From Sphingobium subterraneum (GTDB lineage Bacteria > Pseudomonadota > Alphaproteobacteria > Sphingomonadales > Sphingomonadaceae): a stretch of DNA of 64,000 nt. Location of the stretch: the NCBI RefSeq assembly GCF_014199435.1, contig NZ_JACIJP010000001.1:1-64000 (forward strand). The letters run 5' to 3'. Numbering within the stretch: position 1 is the first letter of the stretch; each line of letters starts with the position of its first letter. Both the position numbers and the translations under genes were made by a program. Of this stretch, positions 60,964-64,000 are shown in pieces. The notes below the pieces were generated by a model, which had not been told where the DNA came from, made no database searches, and saw only the letters and a list, made by a program, of their open reading frames with translations.

Positions 60964-61797
60964 ATGGTGGAAGCTCTGTCTCCGGGTCTATATATCGTTG
61001 CCGGGCCGATCGGCAACTTGTCTGACCTCACGCCCAGGGCAGCTGACATATTGCGGCGCGCGGACGTGGTGGCTGTCGAGGATAGCCGGGTCAGCGCCCG
61101 GCTCTTGCAGCACGCCGGGTCGGATCGACCGATGGTGCCCTATCATGATCACAGCAACGAAGGACTGCGCGTCCGTCTGATCGAGCGGATGGGGCAGGAG
61201 GCGGTGGCGCTGCTGAGCGATGCCGGGACGCCGCTCATTTCCGATCCGGGGTATAAGCTGGTGCGCGACGCGCGAGCCGTAGGGCGGGCGATCTACACGC
61301 TGCCGGGTCCGTGCGCGGCGATCGCGGCGCTGACGCTGTCCGGATTGCCGACCGACCGGTTCCTGTTCCAGGGGTTCTTGCCCGCCAAGGCGAAGGCGCG
61401 CGAGGACGCTCTGCGGGAAGTGGCGGGGCTGCGCGCGACACTGGTGTTCTATGAGAGTGGCCCGCGACTGTCGGCTAGTCTCGGGACGATGGCTGATGTG
61501 CTGGGCGACCGCGACGCGGCGGTTTGCCGCGAGATCAGCAAGAAGTTCGAGGAAACGCGGACCGCAACGCTGGTCGAACTGGCACGCCTTTACGTGGACG
61601 CGGCACCAAAGGGCGAAATTGTGGTCATTGTCGGCCCGCCCGGTGAGGCGCCCGCCGCCAGCGAAGAGGATGCCGATGCCGCGCTGCGGGAGGCGCTAAC
61701 CCGCCTGCCGGTCGCCAAGGCGGCGGGCGAGGTGGCAAAGAAGCTGGGGCTGGACCGGCGAACCCTGTACGACCGCGCCGTGGAACTCAAAGGGTGA
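60964..61797 (+). CDS. rsmI: 16S rRNA (cytidine(1402)-2'-O)-methyltransferase
   Basis: A 277-residue RsmI of the tetrapyrrole methylase fold: LYIVAGPIGNLSDLTPRAADIL, VAVEDSRVSARLL, LSDAGTPLISDPGYKLV, and EISKKFEE. It modifies C1402 in the 16S decoding site. It begins 11 bases from the divergent lipoprotein start and overlaps yraN (GTGA). Confidence 0.95.
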   Translation: MVEALSPGLYIVAGPIGNLSDLTPRAADILRRADVVAVEDSRVSARLLQHAGSDRPMVPYHDHSNEGLRVRLIERMGQEAVALLSDAGTPLISDPGYKLVRDARAVGRAIYTLPGPCAAIAALTLSGLPTDRFLFQGFLPAKAKAREDALREVAGLRATLVFYESGPRLSASLGTMADVLGDRDAAVCREISKKFEETRTATLVELARLYVDAAPKGEIVVIVGPPGEAPAASEEDADAALREALTRLPVAKAAGEVAKKLGLDRRTLYDRAVELKG

Positions 61798-62156
61798 AAT
61801 CGCCCGCGCGGCTGCTGGCTGAAAAGCGCGGGCGGCAGGCGGAGCGCATCTGCGCGTGGTGGTTGCGCCTCAAGGGATGGAGCATCCTCGACCGACGCGT
61901 GCGCACGCCAGCGGGCGAAATCGACATCGTCGCGCGCCGCGGCAGGCTGGTCGCGTTTGTCGAGGTGAAGGCGCGGGCCACCTTAGCGGAACTTGATCTC
62001 GCGATCGATGAGCGGCGGCTGGCACGCGTCGCTGCAGCGGCGGAAAGCCTGGCGCACCGCTATCTGCGCGAGGGCGACGACATGCAAATTGACGTGATGC
62101 TGCTTGCGCCGGGGCGCCCGCCGCGCCATTTGAGCAACGTCTGGCACGGGGGCTGA
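61794..62156 (+). CDS. yraN: YraN/UPF0102-family nuclease-like protein
   Basis: A 120-residue UPF0102 protein: AEKRGRQAERICAWWLRLKGWSILDRRVRTPAGEIDIVARR and VAFVEVKAR, the latter matching the D...E-x-K catalytic core of an endonuclease-like fold. Function is not established. GTG start overlaps the rsmI stop. Confidence 0.88.
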   Translation: MKSPARLLAEKRGRQAERICAWWLRLKGWSILDRRVRTPAGEIDIVARRGRLVAFVEVKARATLAELDLAIDERRLARVAAAAESLAHRYLREGDDMQIDVMLLAPGRPPRHLSNVWHGG

Positions 62157-62193
62157 TCGCACCCGCGCGTCCCTTGAAGAACCGGAAACGCTT

Positions 62194-63141
62194 ATGAGCC
62201 TTAACGTCGCTGTGCAGATGGACCCGATGGAAGGGATCAAGATCGGCGGAGATTCGACCTTCGCCGTGATGCTTTCGGCGCAGGAACGCGGCCATACGCT
62301 CTACCATTATACCGCGCCAGACCTGACATGGCGCGACGCGCGTCTGCTCGCCCGTGCGCATCCGGTGACGGTGCAGCGCGTGGTCGGCGATCATTTTACA
62401 TTCGGCGATGAACAGCTGATCGATCTGGGCCGCGACGTCGACGTCGTGCTGATGCGGCAGGATCCGCCGTTCGACCTCAGCTACATCACGGCGACGCACT
62501 TGCTTGAGCGGATCGAGCACGAGACGTTGGTTATCAATAACCCGGCTTCGGTGCGCAATGCGCCTGAAAAGCTGTTCGTGCTGGATTACGCCCGCTTCAT
62601 GCCGCCGACGATGATCACCCGCAACATCGCGGATGTGCGCAGCTTCCTTGCCGAACATGGCGAAATCGTCGTGAAGCCGCTCTACGGCAATGCGGGCAAC
62701 GCCGTGTTCCATATTCGTGGCGATGGCAGCAACCTGTCCGCGCTCGTGGAGCTGTTCAACACGTCGTGGGTCGAGCCCTTCATGGTGCAGGCGTTCATTC
62801 CGCAGGTCAGCAAAGGCGACAAGCGCATCGTGCTCGTGGATGGCGAAGTGGCGGGCGCCATCAACCGCATTCCGGGCAGCGGCGAAATCCGCTCGAACCT
62901 GGCTGCGGGCGGATCGGCGACCAAGACGGAACTTACCGACCGGGAACTGGAAATCTGCGCGGCGATGGGTCCGGAACTCAAGAAACGGGGACTGCTGTTC
63001 GTTGGGATCGACGTGATCGGCGGCGAATGGCTGACCGAGATCAACGTAACGTCGCCCACCGGCATTGTCTCGATGGACGCGTTTAATGGCACGGACACCG
63101 GTGCCGTGATCTGGGCCGCGATCGAAAAAAGGCTTCGTTAA
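62194..63141 (+). CDS. gshB: Glutathione synthetase
   Basis: A 315-residue ATP-grasp enzyme: VAVQMDPMEGIKIGGDSTFAVML, DVVLMRQDPPFDLSYITATHLLE, GEIVVKPLYGNAGNAVFHI, RIPGSGEIRSNLAAGG and LTEINVTSPTGI. It joins glycine to gamma-glutamylcysteine. It lies 37 bases after yraN. Confidence 0.95.
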   Translation: MSLNVAVQMDPMEGIKIGGDSTFAVMLSAQERGHTLYHYTAPDLTWRDARLLARAHPVTVQRVVGDHFTFGDEQLIDLGRDVDVVLMRQDPPFDLSYITATHLLERIEHETLVINNPASVRNAPEKLFVLDYARFMPPTMITRNIADVRSFLAEHGEIVVKPLYGNAGNAVFHIRGDGSNLSALVELFNTSWVEPFMVQAFIPQVSKGDKRIVLVDGEVAGAINRIPGSGEIRSNLAAGGSATKTELTDRELEICAAMGPELKKRGLLFVGIDVIGGEWLTEINVTSPTGIVSMDAFNGTDTGAVIWAAIEKRLR

Positions 63142-63205
63142 AGAAGTCGTTGTCGGAAAAGGCGCGAATCGGTTATTAATCCCCCAAGGCAGAATGGGGG
63201 GATCC

Positions 63206-63973
63206 ATGAGCACAGAAACGGTTACCGGCGCATCGTCCGCAGCCACGCGGCAGCAGCGCGAGCGGCAGTTTTATTTCCGCATGGCTTTGCTGATTGTCGC
63301 GGTAGTCTTCATCGGCTTTGCACCCAGCTTTTACCTCAAGCCTCTGGACATCGTCCATTATCCGAGACCCGAGCCGGACCTGAACGGACTTCTGCTGGTG
63401 CACGGATCGGTATTCAGCCTGTGGCTCGCGGTATTTTTTGCGCAGACGGCGCTCGTCTCTGCGGGACGGCGTGATCTGCACCGGATTCTGGGCGTGTTCG
63501 GTTTTGCCCTCGCCGTCGTGATGATCCCGATTATGTACGTCACGACCCTGGATGAAATCGCGCGCAATAGCACGCCGCCCTTTGCCGACGTTCTGACCTG
63601 GTCTGCAGTGCCGCTTACGCCGATCCCGTTCTACGCCTATATCCTGTGGAGAGGGTGGACGGCGCGCAAGGGTGACCTCGCCTCGCACAAGCGCATTATG
63701 CTCGGGCTGATGATCATGCTGACCCAGCCCGCCACGGGGCGGCTGCCGGTCCTTCCGCCGACGCTCTGGGGATTTGCCGGCCTCGGTCTTCTGAGTCTGC
63801 TGCTGTTCGTGCCGCTGGCTCGGTGGGACAAGAGCACATTGGGGCATGTGCATCCCGCAACGAAGCTGGGCGCGGGGGTCATGGTGGCGATCCTGGTCGT
63901 GCAAACAGCATGCATGGCGATGCCGGATCTGTGGAAACCGTTTGTGATGCTGCTGCCGGGCATAGCGGCCTGA
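63206..63973 (+). CDS. Seven-helix integral membrane protein of unknown function
   Basis: A 255-residue protein from ATG 63206, with a GGGGGATCC ribosome-binding site. Seven hydrophobic segments can be counted: about LLIVAVVFIGFAPSF, LLLVHGSVFSLWLAVFFAQ, ILGVFGFALAVVMIPIM, LTWSAVPLTPIPFYAYIL, IMLGLMIMLTQPATG, GLGLLSLLLFVPL and GVMVAILVVQTACMAM. The loop RRDLHRILGVFGF resembles DUF2306-like or related cytochrome-type helices, but no heme ligands are evident. Function unknown. Confidence 0.72.
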   Translation: MSTETVTGASSAATRQQRERQFYFRMALLIVAVVFIGFAPSFYLKPLDIVHYPRPEPDLNGLLLVHGSVFSLWLAVFFAQTALVSAGRRDLHRILGVFGFALAVVMIPIMYVTTLDEIARNSTPPFADVLTWSAVPLTPIPFYAYILWRGWTARKGDLASHKRIMLGLMIMLTQPATGRLPVLPPTLWGFAGLGLLSLLLFVPLARWDKSTLGHVHPATKLGAGVMVAILVVQTACMAMPDLWKPFVMLLPGIAA

Positions 63974-64000
63974 CAAGCGCCCATTACGCCTGATCGCCGT

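Noticed and set aside
1-64000. tRNA, rRNA, CRISPR arrays or prophage
   Set aside because: No cloverleaf, rRNA-like block, regularly spaced repeat or phage structural gene was found when reading both strands.

Overview
The window reads as chromosome of a high-GC alphaproteobacterium, most likely a sphingomonad (Sphingomonadales). Grounds: ChpT and COQ9 homologues, a PEPxxWA-type C-terminal sorting signal, a 3,4-dihydroxybutanone phosphate synthase with an added N-terminal HTH domain, DUF2794, CtrA-type TTAA-N7-TTAA boxes and many four-base ATGA gene overlaps. I saw no rRNA, tRNA or CRISPR.

Layout. 1-7.2 kb is accessory DNA, visibly poorer in G+C and bracketed by mobile-element debris: an IS21-like end that cuts a TonB-dependent receptor, an IS3 orfA relic, and a decayed IS5-family element. 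Between these lie a FAD oxidoreductase, a cupin, a metallo-beta-lactamase-fold hydrolase, an NTF2-like protein, a LysR regulator and an EthD-domain protein, which look like a small catabolic module. 7.2-18.6 kb: acyl-CoA ligase, MsrA, a lipoprotein, sulfate activation (cysD-cysNC-cysQ), a DUF6491-like protein, nth, dapB, a sirtuin, a LuxR-type regulator and a PEPxxWA surface protein. 18.7-26.8 kb: MFS transporter and AmpD/AmiD-like amidase, then a chemotaxis cluster (chpT, cheA, cheW, cheY, cheB, cheR in transcription order). 26.8-38.4 kb: JAMM peptidase, rluD, rpoH, riboflavin genes (ribD, ribE, HTH-ribB, ribH, later ribA), COQ9, lolA, xth, a YkuD-fold protein and enoyl-CoA hydratase. 38.5-46.6 kb: methyltransferase, a CtrA-boxed 59-codon ORF, LplT-like MFS, pgsA, moaD-moaE, oxyR, cysE, DUF2794 and phoR-phoB with a Pho box.

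46.6-49.3 kb is the most interesting part. Four same-strand genes encode a small Tat-exported protein, a PqqD-like peptide chaperone, an HprK-related kinase and a nucleotidyltransferase. This matches the uncharacterised 'HPr-rel-A' type of locus and resembles the kinase/nucleotidyltransferase tailoring arm of some lasso-peptide clusters, but without the lasso cyclase or leader peptidase. The small exported protein is a plausible substrate.

49.3-64 kb is housekeeping: gph, glmU-glmS (UDP-GlcNAc synthesis), a HerA-like ATPase, hflK-hflC-degP (membrane and envelope proteolysis), mrp, an LpoA-like lipoprotein, rsmI, yraN, gshB and a seven-helix membrane protein. Regulatory signals visible by eye are the paired palindromes in front of HTH-ribB, the CtrA boxes near 39.35 kb, the Pho box near 45.27 kb and several hairpins.
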